From contig CM055277.1 in assembly GCA_029237695.1 (NCBI GenBank), forward strand, positions 41,822,242-41,886,241: a stretch of DNA of 64,000 nucleotides, read 5' to 3'. The notes beneath the pieces were generated by a model, which worked only from the letters and a program-made list of their open reading frames with translations, made no database searches and had not been told where the DNA came from. The stretch is from Conchocele bisecta. Its lineage: Eukaryota; Mollusca; Bivalvia; Lucinida; Thyasiridae. Below, in pieces: positions 25,901 to 40,090 of this stretch. Made by a program: the position numbers and the translations under genes. Every line of letters starts with the position of its first letter. The stretch's first letter is position 1.

Positions 25901-28900
25901 TGTGTTGCAAATCGTTAAACATTATAAATAACATTTATGTGCCATGAGTGTGATGTACTATAAAGGCAACATTATGTGTCATACTGAGTGGGCATTTGTC
26001 ATTAAAGAACCGTATTGTGTCTAAATGAAAGTTGAGCATGTACATATAAAGAAATTTAGTGTCCTATGAGTGTACATGTACATATAAAGAACATTATGGG
26101 TGTATACTGAGTGTGCATGTTACTATAAAGAAACATTAAATGGTGTCTAATAGTGGGATGTATATAAAGAACAGTTATGTGTCTACTGGAGTGATCATGT
26201 TAATAATAAAGAACAGTTAGTGTCTACTTGAAGGTACATGTACATTAATAAAGAACATTATGAAGTCTACTTGGTGTCGGCAGTACATATAACGAACTTT
26301 ATGTGTCTACTGAGTGTGCATGTTACATATAAAGAAATTTAGTTGTCTACGAGTGTACAGTGTACATATCGAAGAACATTATGTGTCTAAACTGAGTGTA
26401 AATGTAAACATTTTAAAAAACATTATGTGTTACTGAGCGTTACATGTTTACTATAAAGAACATTATGTGTTACTGAGTGAGCATGTACATAAATAAAGAA
26501 ACATTATGTGCTACTGAGTGGAGCATGTACATATAAAGGGAACATTATGTGTCTACTGAGTCGGGCATGTAAACATAATAAGAACATTTTGTTGTCTACT
26601 GAGTGTTAATGTACATATATAGACATTATGTGTTACTGAGTTGAGCTGTACATATCTCCTGTGCGTAAATGTACTTAAATAAGAAAAAACTTTATTTGTG
26701 TCTCTGAGTGAGCATGTACTTATAAACGAAACAATATGGGCCTAATGAGTGAGCATGTAACCATTTAAATAAAGAACTTTATGTGTCTACTGAGTTGGGC
26801 AAGTACATATAAAGAAATTATGTGTCTACTGAAGTGTGAAACTTGTAAACATTATAAAGGAACATTATGTGTCTACTGAGTGAGCATGTACATATAAAGA
26901 AACATTTATGTGGCCTACTGAGTGAAAGCATGTACACATTTAAAGAACATTAATGTTGCCTAACATTGAGTGTGCATTTGTACATATAAAGAACTTAGTG
27001 TCTACTGTATGTGCATGTACATATAATGAACATTATTGTGGCTAAATGGAGTGAGCATTGTACATATAAAGAAATTATGTGTCTTTCTGAGTGTGCATGT
27101 ACATATAAAGAACATTATGATGGTTACTGGAAGTGTGCAATGACATTAAAGAACCATTATGTGTCTAAACTGAGTGGCATGTTCACATTAAAGAACTTAT
27201 GTGCCTATGTTGTGTGCATTGTACATATAAAGAACATTATGTGTATTCTGTGTGTGCATGTACATATAAAGAAACTTTATGTGTTCTACTGAGTTGAGCA
27301 TGTACTTAAAGAAAATTATGTGTCTACGGAGTTGTGATGTTAACATTATAAAGAACATTAATGTTCTACTGAGTGTGATGTACATATAAAGAAACATTAT
27401 GTGTCTATGTGTGTGCATGTACATTATATAAGAACATATGGTGTCCTACTGTGTGTGCAAATGTAACAAATTATAAAGAACATTCAATGTGTCCTACTGT
27501 GTGTGCATGTACATATAAGTAACATCATGCGTCTACTTGGTGTGCATGTACATATAAAGAAACATTATGTGTTTCTAACTGTTGTGTGCAGGTTACATAT
27601 AAAGAACATTATGTGTTATGTGTGTGCCATGTTACTTATAAGAACATTATGTGTTTATATGTGTGTGCTATGTTACTTTTAAAGAACATTATGTGTCTTA
27701 AATGTGTGTGCAATGTACCTATTAAAGAAACATTATGTGTCTACTGTGTGTGCATGTACTTATAAAGAACATTTTCGTGTTACTGAGTGTGCATGTACTT
27801 TAAATTAAAGAAATTCATTATGTGTCTACTGAGTGGGAGCATGTACATTTAAAGAACATTTTATGTGTACTATCTGAGTGTGCAAACGGGTAACATATTA
27901 AGAAATTTATGGGTTACTGAGTTTGTGCATGTTACATATAAAGAAATTATGTGTCTAACTGTGACTGTGCAAGTACATATAAAGAACATTTATGTGTTAC
28001 TGTTGTGTGATGTAATATAAAGAAACATTATGTGTCTACTGAGTGTGCATGTAAGCATATAAAGAAAATTATGGTGTCTACTGAGTGTGCAAATGTAACA
28101 TTTAAAGAACATTATGTGTCTACTGAGTGTTGCATGTACATATAAAGAACATTATGTGTTCTACTGAGTGTGCAAATGTTAATTTATACATTTATTAAAG
28201 AACATTATGTGTTACTGAAGTGTGCATGTAAATATAAAGAACATTATGTTCTACTGGTGTGTGCATGTCATATAAAAGAACCCATTATGTGTCTATGAGT
28301 GTGCAAGGTACATTATTAGAACATTATGTTGTCTACTGAGTTGGGAGGCATGTACCATATAAAGGAACATTATGTGTCTAATGAGTGAGGCATGTTACAT
28401 ATAAAGAACATTATGTGTCTACTGTGTGTGCAGTACAGATAAAGAACATTATGTGTTACTGGTGTGCATTTGTAAACCTATAAAGAAACATTATGTTGTT
28501 ACTGTGTGTGCATGTAACATATTAAAGAACATTTTATGTGTCTTACTGAGTGTGCATGTACATATAAAGAAACATTATGTGTCTAACTGAGTGTGCATGT
28601 ACATATTAAAGAATTCTTATTGTGTCTATGAGTGTGCATGTACATTTAAAGAACATTAGGTGGGTCTACTGAGTGTGCATGTTACCATATAAAGATCAGT
28701 CTGTGTTAACTGAGTGTGCAGGTACATATAAAGGAACATTATGCTGTCTTAACTGTGTGGGCATTAATTAAAAGAACATTATGTGTTAATGAGTGTGCAT
28801 TGTACATATCAAAGAACATTATGTGTTCTTACTGGAGTGTGCATGTTACATATAAAGAACATTATGTTGTTACAGGTTGTTGCATGTACATAAATAAAAA

Positions 28901-31900
28901 GAACATTATGTGCTACTGAGGTGATGTACATATTAAAGAACATTATGTGTTACTGTGTGTGATGTACTATAAAAGAACATTATGTGTTTCTTACTGTGTG
29001 TGCAAATGTAAACATTTTATAAAGAACATTATGTGTCTACTGGTGGGCATGGTACATATCAAGAACATTATGTGTCTAACTGAGTGAGCATTTACATAAT
29101 AAGAAATTATGTGTCCTTAAACTGTGTGTGCATGTACATAAAATATAAAGAACATTATGTGTCTACTGAGTGTGCATGTACATATAAAGAACATTATGGT
29201 CTAAACTGAAAGTTGAGGCATGTTACATATAAAGAACAATTATGTGGGTCTACTGAGTGAGCCATGTACATTAAATAAAGTAACATTTATGTTTGTTACT
29301 GAGTGAGCATGTACCTATAAAGAAACATTATGTGTCTACTGAAGTGAGCATGTAACCAATAAAGAACATTAAATGTGTCTAACTTGTGTGTGCATGTAAC
29401 ATATAAAAGTTAAAAACATTTTATGTGTCTACTGATTTGGCAGTACCTTAAATAACATTATGTGTCTATTGAAGTGTGATGTACATATAAAGGAACATTA
29501 AATGTGTTCTATGAGTGGGCTGTAACTTATAATGGACATTATGTTGTCTACTGAGTTGGGAGCATGTAAACAATAAAGTAACATAATGTGTCTAACTTGA
29601 GTGAGCATTACCTATCAAAGAACATTTTATGTGTTACTGTGTGTGCATGTACATATAAAGAACTTTATGTGTCTTACTGAGTGGGGCAATGTAATAAATA
29701 AAGAAAACATTATGTGCCTACTGAGTGGTACATGTAATATAATGAACATTGTGTGTCTAAACTGAGTGAAAGCAATGTACTTATTAAAGAACATTATGTG
29801 CCTTCTGAGTGGTGCATTTTGTACCTATAAAGAACCTTTATTGTGTTCTAAACTGAAAGTTGGGCATGTACCTATTAAGAAACAGTCTGGTGTCTACTTG
29901 AGATGAGCATGTAATATATGAACATTTAAATGTGGTCTACTGAGTTGTGCAGTTAAAAAAAATGTGTGAGCTTGTACTTATAAAGATCATTTGTGCCTAT
30001 GTGTGTGCATGTACCTAATAAAGAACATTATGGTGTCTACTGAGTGGGCATTAAATATTAAGAACCAAGTAATGTGTCTAAACTGAGTAGCACTTGTACA
30101 TATAAAGAAAATTATGTGTTACTGAGTTTAAGTACATTTAAATAACTTATGTGTCTAACTTGAGTGTGCATGTACTATAAAGAACAGTAATGTGTCTAAA
30201 CTGTGTGGGCATGTCCTAAATAAAGAAACAGTTTATTTGTCTACTGAGTGAGCATGTACATATAAAGAAACAGTATGTGTCTTAATGAGTGTTAAACATG
30301 TAAATAAATAAAGAACAATTATTTGTGTCTACTGTTGTGTGCATGTTACATTTAAAGGGAACATTATGTGTCTACTGAGTTGTGCAAATGTCATAATAAA
30401 GAACCATTATGTGTCTACTTGGTGTACTTGTAACATTATCAAGAACATTATGTGTCTACTGAGTTGTACTTGTACATATGAAAGAACATTATGTTTTTAC
30501 TGAGCGTACATGTACATATAAAAGAAAAATTTTGGTGTCTACTTGAGTGAGCATGTTACATTATAAAGAATCATTATGTGCTACTGAGTGAGGCATGTAC
30601 ATTAAAGACACATTAAATTGTCAAACTGAAGTGGGCATGGTACATATAAAGAACATTATGTGTCTACTGAGTGTAAATGTACATATAAAGAACATTATGT
30701 GTCTATGATGTGAGCATGTATTATATTACATATATACTGAGCGTACATGTACATATAAAGAACATATGTGTCTATGAGTGAGATGTACATATTAAAGAAC
30801 ATTTTGTGCCTACTGAGTGTGATGTACATATAAAGAAATTATGTGTCTATGAGTGTGCATGTACATATAAAGAACTTTATGTGTCTACTGAGTTTACAGT
30901 ACATATAAAGAAATTATGTGGTCTACTGGAGTGAGCATGTACATATAAAGAACATTATGTAGCCTATGAGTGAGCATGGTTACACATAAAGAAAACATTA
31001 TGTGCCTACTGAGTTGCATGTTACTTATAAAGGAACATATGTGTCTACTGTGTGTGCCATGTAATATAAACGAACATTATGTGTTACTGAGAGAGCATGT
31101 ACATATAAAGAAACATTATGTGTCTACTGAGTGGGCATGTTCATATAAAGAACATTATGAGTTACTGAGTGTGCTTGTACATAATAAAGAACATTATGTG
31201 TTTACTTAGTGTGCATGTACACATAAAGAACTTTATGTGCCAACTGAGTGTTGCATGTAACAATATAAAGAACTTTTATGTGTCTAATGTGTTGTGTATG
31301 TAATATAAAGAAAATTATGGTGTCTACTGAGTGAGCATGTACCTATAAAAGAACATTATGTGTCTACTGAGTGTGCATGTACATATAAAGCAAACTTATG
31401 TGTTACTGAGTGTGATGTACTTATAAAAAGAACATTATGTGACTACTGAGTGAGCATGTACATATAAAGAACATTATGTGTCTACTGATTGTGCATGTAC
31501 ATATTAAAGAAAACTTTATGAGTCTACTGAGTGTGCATGTACATTTAAAGAACTTATGTGTCTACTGAGTGAGATGTCATATAAAGAACTTTATGTGGTC
31601 TACTGTGTGTGATGTTACATATAAAGAACATTATGTGTCTACTGAGGAGCATGTACATATAAAGGATACATTATGTTGTCTACTGTGTGTGATTGTAACA
31701 TTAAAGAAAGTTTGTGTCTACTGATGTGTGCATTGTACATATAAAGAAACATTATGTGTTACTGAGTGGTGCATTGTAATATAAAGAACATTATGTGTAC
31801 TGATTGGGCATTGTACCTATAAAGAAACATAAAATGTGCCTAACTGCGTGTTGCATTGTACTAAATAAAGGAAACATTATAAAAACAACTTATGTGTTCC

Positions 31901-34900
31901 AACTGAGTGGAATGTACCTATAAAGAAATTAGTGTCTACTGAAGTGTGCAATGGTACATTTATAAAGAAACATTTATAAAGAAACATTATTAGTCTACTG
32001 AGTGTGGCATGTACATATAAAGAACATTATGTGTTACCTGAGTGATGCAAATGTAACATTATAAAGAACATTATAAAGAAACATTATGTGTCTACTGAGT
32101 GGAGCATGTACTATAAAGAACATATGTGTCTTATGACTAATGTGTTCTTAGGGGGTGTGCATGTTACATATAAAGAACATTATTGGTCTATGAGTGTCAG
32201 TCTTCTGATTTATGTGTGCATGTACAATAAAGAAATTATGTGCCGACTGAGATGTGATGTACCTATAAAGAACATTATGTGTTCTACTGAGGTTGGGGCA
32301 TTGTACCTATAAAAGAACAGTATGTGTCTACTGAGGTGAACATGTACATATAAGACATGTGTGTCTATCTGAGTGTACATTGTAAAACATATAAAGAACA
32401 TTATGTGTCTACTGAGGTTGAGCATGTACTTATCAAGAACATTATGTGCCTAACTTGAAAGTGTGCTAAGTGTACCCCATTATTAAAGAACATTATGTGT
32501 CTACTGAGTGGGGCATGTACCTATAAAGAACAGTATGTGTCTTAACTGAGTGAGCATGTAAACTTATAAAGAAACATTATGTGTCCTATGAGTGTGCAGT
32601 ATTACTGTGTGTGGCATTTACATATAAAGGAACATTAAGTGCCTACTGAGTAGGAGCCATGTACCTAAATAATAAAGAACATTATGTGTCTACTGGAGTG
32701 GGCATGTACCTATAACCGAACAGTATGTGTCTAAAACTGGAAGTGCGCATGTACATATTAAAGAACATTATGTGTCTTACTGAGTGTACTTGTAATATAA
32801 AGAACATTATGTGTCACTGTGTGTGCAATGTACATATAAAGAACATTAGTGTATATGAGTGTGCATGTACATATAAAGAAACATATGTGCCGACTTGAGT
32901 GTGCATTGTAACGTATAAAGAACATTATGTGTTACTGTGTGGGACATGTACCTATAAGAACAGTAAATGTGTTCTAAACTGAGTTGAGCATTGTACCTAT
33001 AAAGAAAGTATGTGTCCTAATGAGTGTGCATGTACATTATAAGAACATTATGTGTCTACTGGTGAAGATGTGTACATATAAAGAACATTATGTGTCTAAA
33101 CTGTGGTTGGTCGGGGGTGTGTGCAAGTACATTTAATAAAGAACATTATGTGTTCTACTGAGTGGTGCATTGTACATATAAAGAACATTATGTGGTGTGT
33201 CTACTGTGTGGGCCTATGTACCTATAAAGAACATTATGTGCGACTGAGTGTGCATGTAACCTATAAGACATTAAATAAAGCAACATTGAGTGTTACTGAG
33301 TGGATTGTACCTTTAAAAGGACCATTATGTGTCTACTGGAGTGTACATTGGTAATATAAAGAAACATTATAAAGAACATTATGTGTTCTATGAGTGTTGA
33401 TGTACATATAAGAACATTATGTTGTCTACTGAGTGTGCTATGTACATATAAAGAACATTAATAAAGAACATTATGTGTTCTACCTGAGTGAGGATGTACC
33501 TATAAAAGAACTTATGTGTACTGAGTGTGCATTGTAAACATATTAAGAAACTATAATGTGTTACTGGTGTGCAGTTACTGTGTGTGCATTGTACATATAA
33601 AGACATTATGTGCCTAAACTGAGTCGTGCATTGTACCTATAAAGAACAATTATGTGTCTACTGAGTGGGATGTACCTCTAAAGAACCAGTATGTGTCTCT
33701 ACCTTGATGTGAAAGCAAGTGTACATATAAGACATTATGTGTCTAACTGAATTGTACTTTGTACATTAAAGACAATATGTGTCTACTGAGTTGAGCATTG
33801 TAAACTATAAAGAACATTAAGGTGCCTACTGAGTGTTGCATGTACTTAATGAACATTATGTGGTTTACTGAGTGGGCATGTACCTATAAAGAACAGTTTA
33901 TTTGTGTCTTTATCTGATGTGTGCTGTACATATAAGAACATTATGTGTCACTGAGTGTGCTGTCTAACTGTGTGTGCAATTGTACATTATAAAGAACATT
34001 ATGTGCTAGCTGAGTGTGCATGTACCTATAAAGAACTTAAGAAGTCTACTTGAGTGGGCATGTACCTATAACGAAACAGTATGTGTTACTGAGTGGAGCA
34101 TGTACATATAAAAAGACATTATGTGTCTAACTGAAGTGTATTGTTCATTATAAAAGAACATATGTGTCTACTGAGTGGCTGTACATATAAAGAAAACATT
34201 ATGTGTCTACTGAGGTGTGCAAATGTAACATTATAAAGGGGAATCATTACGTGCCTACTGAGTGTGCATGTAGTATAAAGAACATTTGTGTCTACTGAGT
34301 GGGCAATTGTAACTATAAGAAGACAGTTATGTGTCCTACTGAGTGGCAGGTGTACATATTAGAACAGTTATGTGTCTATGAGTGTAAACAGATACATATA
34401 AAGGAAAATTATGTGGTTACTGTGTGTGCATTGTACATATAAAGAAAACATATGTGTCTACCTGAGTGTGCATTGTACATTATAAAGACATTTATGTGTT
34501 CTACTGAAAAGGTAATTTATACATTATCAAGAACATTATGTGTCTACTGAGTGTACATGTACATATAAAGAACATTATGTGTCTACTGAGTGTACATGTA
34601 CATATAAAGAACATTATGTGCCTACTGAGTGAGCATGTACATATAAAGAACATTATGTGTCTACTGAGGAGCATGTAACTATAAAGAACATTATCGTGCC
34701 TACTGCCGTGCTGCTTGTACATGTAAAGAACAGTATGTGCCAACTATGTGGCTGACATTATAAAGAACTATTGTGTTCACTGAGTAGACATACCTAAATA
34801 AAGAACATTATGCCTACTGAAGGAGCATGAACATATAAAGAACAATATGTGCTACTGAGTGTGCAGTACATAAATTCAACAATTATGTGTCTACCTGTGT

Positions 34901-37130
34901 TTGGCATAAAGTTACAAATTTAGAAACATAATTTGAGTCTACGGGTGCCATGTACAATATAAAGAACATCATGTGTCCTACTTTGTGGCATGTACATAAA
35001 AAGAACATCATGTTCTACTGTTGTGTGCATGTACATATAAAAACGACTTATGTGTCAACCGAGTGGCATGTACTAAAAAAGAACAATTATGTCCTACTGA
35101 GTGGCAATGAAATATAAAGAAACATTATGTGTCTACTGAATGGCATTGTACATATAAAGAACATTATGTGTCTACTGAGTGTGCATGTACATATAAAGAA
35201 CATTATGTGTCTACTGAGTGGGCATAAAGAACATTATGTGTCTACTGAGTGTGCATGTACATATAAAGAACATTATGTGTCTACTGAGTGGTGCATGTAC
35301 ATATAAAGAACATTATGTGTCTACTGAGTGGGCATGTACATATAAAGAACATTATGTGTCTACTGAGTGTGCATGTACATATAAAGAACATTATGTGTCT
35401 ACTGAGTGTGCATGTACATATAAAGAACATTATGTGTCTACTGAGTGAGCATGTACATATAAAGAACATTATGTGTCTACTGTGTGTGCATGTACATATA
35501 AAGAACATTATGTGCCTACTGATGTGTCATGTACATAAAGAACTTATGTGTACTGAGTGAGCATAGTACAATATAGTACAGTGCATGTATATAAAGAACA
35601 TATGTGCCTACTGAGTGTGAACACATGTGTCTATAAAGAACATATGTGTCTACTGAGTGTGCATGTACATATAAAGAACATTATGTGTCTACTGACTGTA
35701 TGCATGTACGTATAAAGAACATTAGTGCCTACATATGTGTATGATGTGTGCATGTGCTATGAGTGCTACATAGAACATTATGTGTCTACTGATTGAGTCA
35801 TGTACTATAAAGAACATTATGTGCTACTGAGTGACTATAGAACATATGTGTCTACTGAGTGTGCATGTTACATATAAAGAACATTATGTGTACTGATGTG
35901 CATGTACATATAAAGTAACATTATGTCTACTGAGTGAGCATGCTGTTACATATATAGTTATCATTATGTGTCTAAATAGTGTGTGCATGTACATTAGAAC
36001 ATATGAAGCACTGTTAGTGTCTACTGGTGTGCATGTACATATAAAGAACATTATGTGTCACTGCATGTACATATAAAGAATTCATTATGTGTTACTGAGT
36101 GTGCATGTAACATATAATGAACAGTTATGTGTCTACTGAGTGCATGTTACATATAAAGAATATGATACTGAGTGTGCTGAACATATAAAGAACATGTACT
36201 GAAGTCTACTGTGTGTGCATGTACATATAAAGAACATTATGTGTCTACTGTGTGTGCATGTACATATAAAGAACATTATGTGTCTACTGAGTGTGCATGT
36301 ACATATAAAGAACATTATGTGTCTACTGAGTGTGCATGTACATATAAAGAACATTATGTGTCTACTGTGTGTGCATGTACATATAAAGAACATTATGTGT
36401 CTACTGAGTGTGCATGTACATATAAAGAACATTATGTGTCACTTTGTGCAGTTATAAAGAACATTAAGTCTATTGTCAGTACATATAAACATTAGTGTCT
36501 ACTGAGTGTGCATGTACATATAAAGAACATTATCTATGGTGCATGTACATATAAAGAACATTATGTGTCTACTGAGTGTGCATGTACATATAAAGAACAT
36601 TATGTGTCTACTGAGTGAGCATGTACATATAAAGAACATTATGTGTCTACTGAGTGTGCATGTACATATAAAGAACATTATGTGTCTACTGAGTGTGATG
36701 TACATAAAAGAATTATGTTCTACTGAAATGGGCATGTACCATATAAAGAACATTATGTACGAGTGTGCATATACAAAGAACATTAAAGAACATTATGTGT
36801 CTACTGAGTGGGCATGTACCTATAAAGAACATTATGTGTCTACTGAGTGTGCATGTACATATAAAGAACATTATAAAGAACATTATGTGTCTACTGAGTG
36901 TGCATGTACATATAAAGAACATTATGTGTCTACTGAGTGTGCATGTACATATAAAGAACATTATAAAGAGCATTATGTGTCTACTGAGTGAGCATGTACA
37001 TATAAAGAACATTATGTGTCTACTGAGTGTGCATGTACATATAAAGAACAGTATGTGTCTACTGAGTGTGCATGTACATATAAAGAACATTATGTGTCTA
37101 CTGAGTGGGCATGTACATATACATGGATAC
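19940..37130. repeat. 39-bp tandem satellite array, about 17.2 kb (roughly 440 units)
   Basis: The unit has a 39-bp period that includes ACATATAAAGAACATTATGT followed by a stretch ending in TGTGCATGT. Left-edge units (19940-20260) are a variant with acctataaagaacagt, gtgcctactg and gagtgggcatgt. Most units further right carry acatataaagaacatt and gtgtctactg. Runs of near-perfect units occur at 21200-21780, 22200-22280, 22500-22620, 35160-35515, 36210-36440, 36540-36700 and 36790-37120. Between about 22.9 and 35.1 kb almost every unit has 1-3 bp indels, mostly lost bases and extra A or T. Because 39 is a multiple of three and three of six frames lack stops, the clean runs look like long repetitive ORFs on both strands. 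They have no coding support. The array lies wholly within one intron. Confidence 0.95.
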
Positions 37131-37422
37131 TAGTATAATGGCTGTGTATGATTAGAAATAGTCGTTGTAAAGAAACTAGATTTAAACTTGAATTTTATAG
37201 TCTTTAATGCAATTTTAAATGAATCTGTCTGAAACTGTATGTGCATAAAGTGTATTACATGTACGTGTTTCATAAATCGAAATTACAACAGTTAAATGTG
37301 CAACTTGTGCCGGGTTTGTTCGCCTAGTTTGTGACTAACCCGACCAATGTGTGCGTAACCAATAACATTCTAAAAACAAAACATTGAAGCGAATATATGT
37401 TTGTGAGGTAGTGTATTCTATA

Positions 37423-37575
37423 TTTATCCCATCAACACAGTGCGTATGTGCCGTGTTTGCCGTGAAACCTTTGTTATATCATGTCAATACTACCTAATCA
37501 CTGCGTATGAATATGTGCGATGGCTGGGGTTATTTGTATTGCATGTTAAAGCTATATGTAGTGTTGACGAGATAA
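37423..37575. mobile_element. Element O, copy O1
   Basis: Ends tttatcccatcaacacagtg and gtgttgacgagataaa. The interior has gtgcgtatgtgccgtg. Directly followed by palindrome P1. Confidence 0.75.
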
Positions 37576-37690
37576 ATAGAATAGTAGGTTAGTGCCGTGA
37601 ATGGGAAAACATATCTGGCAAGGCTTAGGAAACGGGATGGGCGAACTAACCTACTATTCTCTATATTGCCAGATACAGCATTCAGTGGGG
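37576..37690. repeat. Palindrome P, copy P1 (collapsed)
   Basis: tagaatagtaggttagtgcc, gaatgggaaaacatatctgg and ggaaacgggatgggcgaact, closing with aacctactattct. Most of the second arm is lost compared with P2. Confidence 0.75.
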
Positions 37691-38774
37691 AATTTGTAAT
37701 ATGTATAAGTTATTGTTCACATATTGGATATTTAGGTATTAACTACAATGGAGCGCTATCGACCGCAGTATTTAAATGTAGTTCCTTAACTATTCAATAT
37801 GTGAACAGTAACCTATTTATAGTTCAGTCAAGTTTTACTATGCATCTCCCATCCGTGTATTTATTTTCCACTTCCTGTCGAACAAATACTGATTACATTT
37901 GGTAATAGGTAACTTATTGGGGTTAAATATTGTTACATGTGAAATAAGTGGAGCTCGATACTGGCTAGAAACAAAATTGCTACCCCGCTCCATACATCTC
38001 GCGAGGGTAGCAATTTAACCCCATCTCTTTAATGTAACACATGGAAGAGTGAGTTTTGCAACCTATTATCCGGCGTGTTTGATATGTTAACGATATAAAA
38101 CTGTCGAAGCTGTATCAATAAAGTATTAATAAAGAACATACACATGCAGGAATTGGTTATTTTACCGTGTCAAGGTGTTTGTTTATCCGACATGTACATG
38201 TATATCTGTAAATTTGAAAGCTTCATTTCGTTATGTTCGAGTGTTGAATAACAACAAGAGAAAAGATGACTTCCATGGGAAAATGATTTCCCTGTTCTAT
38301 TATATTTGCCAATTTACTAGTTGTACATCAAACATTATTTGGTTAAAGGTATACAATATACAGATTACTAAACTAACAGGTTTGGGTATGCACCTCGGCT
38401 GCTCACATTTTTTGAATGGGTCAAATTGGAGCCGTAGATAAAATATCGGAGGCGAATTATTGTAGCTAGATACTGGCCAGCGATTGGCTAAGACATTAGG
38501 TTGTGTTTGAGCTAGCCTGGATCTCGGACGTTTTGGTATCGTGTTTCCCACCGCTATCGTTATATATCGAATTATGGGTGTGTAATTTTTGAATACGCCA
38601 TTTTATGAGTCCTGGGTTCAAGTCTTTGACCTGTGTTTTTCCAATCCCGGAAGTAGCGTCTTTGATGGACTGGGTCGGTCTTTTTGTCCGATTACTACTA
38701 TGTTTGTTATGACTGAAAATGAAATTATTGAAAAATAAAAGTAAACAGAAAGTGAAACTGAATGGGTTTAACGT

Positions 38775-38905
38775 CCCAGCAACAGCTAAGGTCATATAGA
38801 GACGGGACCACAGTTTAAAGTCTCATCCGACAGACCAGTGGGATGAAAATAATATGAAAGTATGTTTGATGCCTAATGCGAGGTTTGAACCCCTAGACCA
38901 CAACC
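38775..38905 (-). mobile_element. SINE-like copy with B-box remnant
   Basis: The - strand shows ggttcaaacctc (B-box-like, 38880-38892) and a body with gtcccgtctctatatgacc ending gggacgttaaaccc, the same layout as at 10.1-10.3 kb. Confidence 0.55.
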
Positions 38906-38914
38906 AGGGATGTA

Positions 38915-39300
38915 CATAGAGAATACCAGGCTAATGCCTTTTGATATCAAGTTTATCAGGCTCGGCTAGGAAACGCGTAGGAATTCCGAGGCTTGCCGAG
39001 GAATTCCTACCGTTTCCGAGTCGAGCCTGATAAATTTGATATCAAAATACACTAGCCTGGTATTCTATGTATCAGGTAACGTTTTATGCTCGAAAATGAC
39101 ATTAGATGACGTCGTATTCTATGGACAGAACGCGGACTTGTTTACGTTGCGTCATTACACTGACGTCATTCGGTAACGTCACGTGACGTCATCCGACCAA
39201 TGGAACGTCCGTTTTCACTTCGTTGTAACCCGGATGTTTATATCAGGGCAATGCCTGATACAACAATATGTTATCAGTCAGTACGTATTCTGTCAATACA
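38915..39300 (+). mobile_element. Element N, copy N1, with a palindromic end
   Basis: The first 160 bp are a foldback: acatagagaataccaggcta faces tagcctggtattctatgt, and the arms include tgatatcaagtttatcaggc. The centre carries taggaattccgaggcttgcc. The following approx. 230 bp (dense in acgtca) match N2 in inverse orientation. A partial relative may lie at 45590-45700 (gctaggaattcctacgctg). Confidence 0.7.
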
Positions 39301-39377
39301 GGGCAGGTTACCTGATAAATGTAGAGACAGGGCACGTTAATCTTGGATGACACAATACTAGACAATGTGCTAACATT

Positions 39378-39558
39378 TGTGGCTGTGACTGGAGAAATGA
39401 GGCCTATGGAGTTTACGACCATTGTAGATCCAGATATGCCTATGCATCCTCACAGTCTGATCTGGATCTGCACTGCTCGCCATTCCCTCAATTAAATCCC
39501 CGATATGCGTCAAACAAGCAATCTAGATCATCACCAGGCTACATGAGTGTGATACAGT
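39378..39558. mobile_element. Repeat E, copy near 39.4 kb
   Basis: gtggctgtgactggagaaat, then gtagatccagatatgcctat, cacagtctgatctggatctg and tctagatcatcaccaggcta. The far end runs into repeat C3. Confidence 0.75.
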
Positions 39559-39777
39559 GAAACCTCTCTAAACCGGACACCCTGGGAGGTCCCCCAGGGT
39601 GTCCGGCTTAGAGAGGTTTTACTGTAAATCGGGCATTCGATCATTCTGAGCCACAGTTGTTTGCTATGCGATCACGAACAAACATTATCACCAGAGATGA
39701 ATGACCAAGAAAGCCATAATAAAAATAAGATCACATGTGTTTCATTGGTGTCCGGTTTAGAGAGGTTCCACTGTATC
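39551..39777. mobile_element. Repeat C, copy C3
   Basis: Starts acagtgaaacctctctaaac, a 70-bp foldback around ctgggaggtcccccag, then a spacer with gctatgcgatcacgaacaaa, and closes with ggtttagagaggttccactg. MITE A3 follows directly. Confidence 0.82.
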
Positions 39778-39781
39778 TGAT

Positions 39782-40090
39782 CAGGAGCCGATTTCACCAA
39801 CATTGCAAAGTATACTTATCTAGCAAAGTATACTTTGAGGGAGAAATTTTCAATTTAAGGATAAATGTATTAATTTTTATTATACTGAATGTATTACATT
39901 ATCACAGCCATTGTGGCTGTGATAATGTAATAAATTCAGTACAATAATTCTGCATATGTTTAATCATCAAATATATGCAGTCGTTAGTTCTATATGAAAT
40001 AATACATTTCGGGGAATATAAATGATTGCTCCCTCAAAGTATACTTTGCTAGATAAGTATACTTTGCACTTGAGATGAAATCGGCTACAG
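39782..40090. mobile_element. MITE A, copy A3 (uninterrupted)
   Basis: A full-length element with TIR gagccgatttcaccaacatt, paired aagtatactt boxes and the central hairpin attatcacagcc/ggctgtgataat. It shows the empty site for the G insertion of A1 (catcaaatatatgcagtcg). Its right terminus (gatgaaatcggctacag) runs into the 29-bp minisatellite. Confidence 0.88.

Noticed and set aside
19940..37130. CRISPR-like array
   Set aside because: Units are contiguous with no unique spacers, and the context is a eukaryotic intron.
19943..37133. Long repetitive ORFs on both strands within the 39-bp array (13-residue repeats such as HIKNIMCLLSVHV or CTLSRHIMFFICT)
   Set aside because: The 39-bp period keeps frames open mechanically in three of six frames. 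Indels break every frame, there is no start or splice context, and opposite strands are equally open. This is not evidence of a coding gene.
37597..37905. 102-codon ORF starting in palindrome P1
   Set aside because: Starts inside a repeat, has no recognisable motif, and shares sequence with another non-coding locus.
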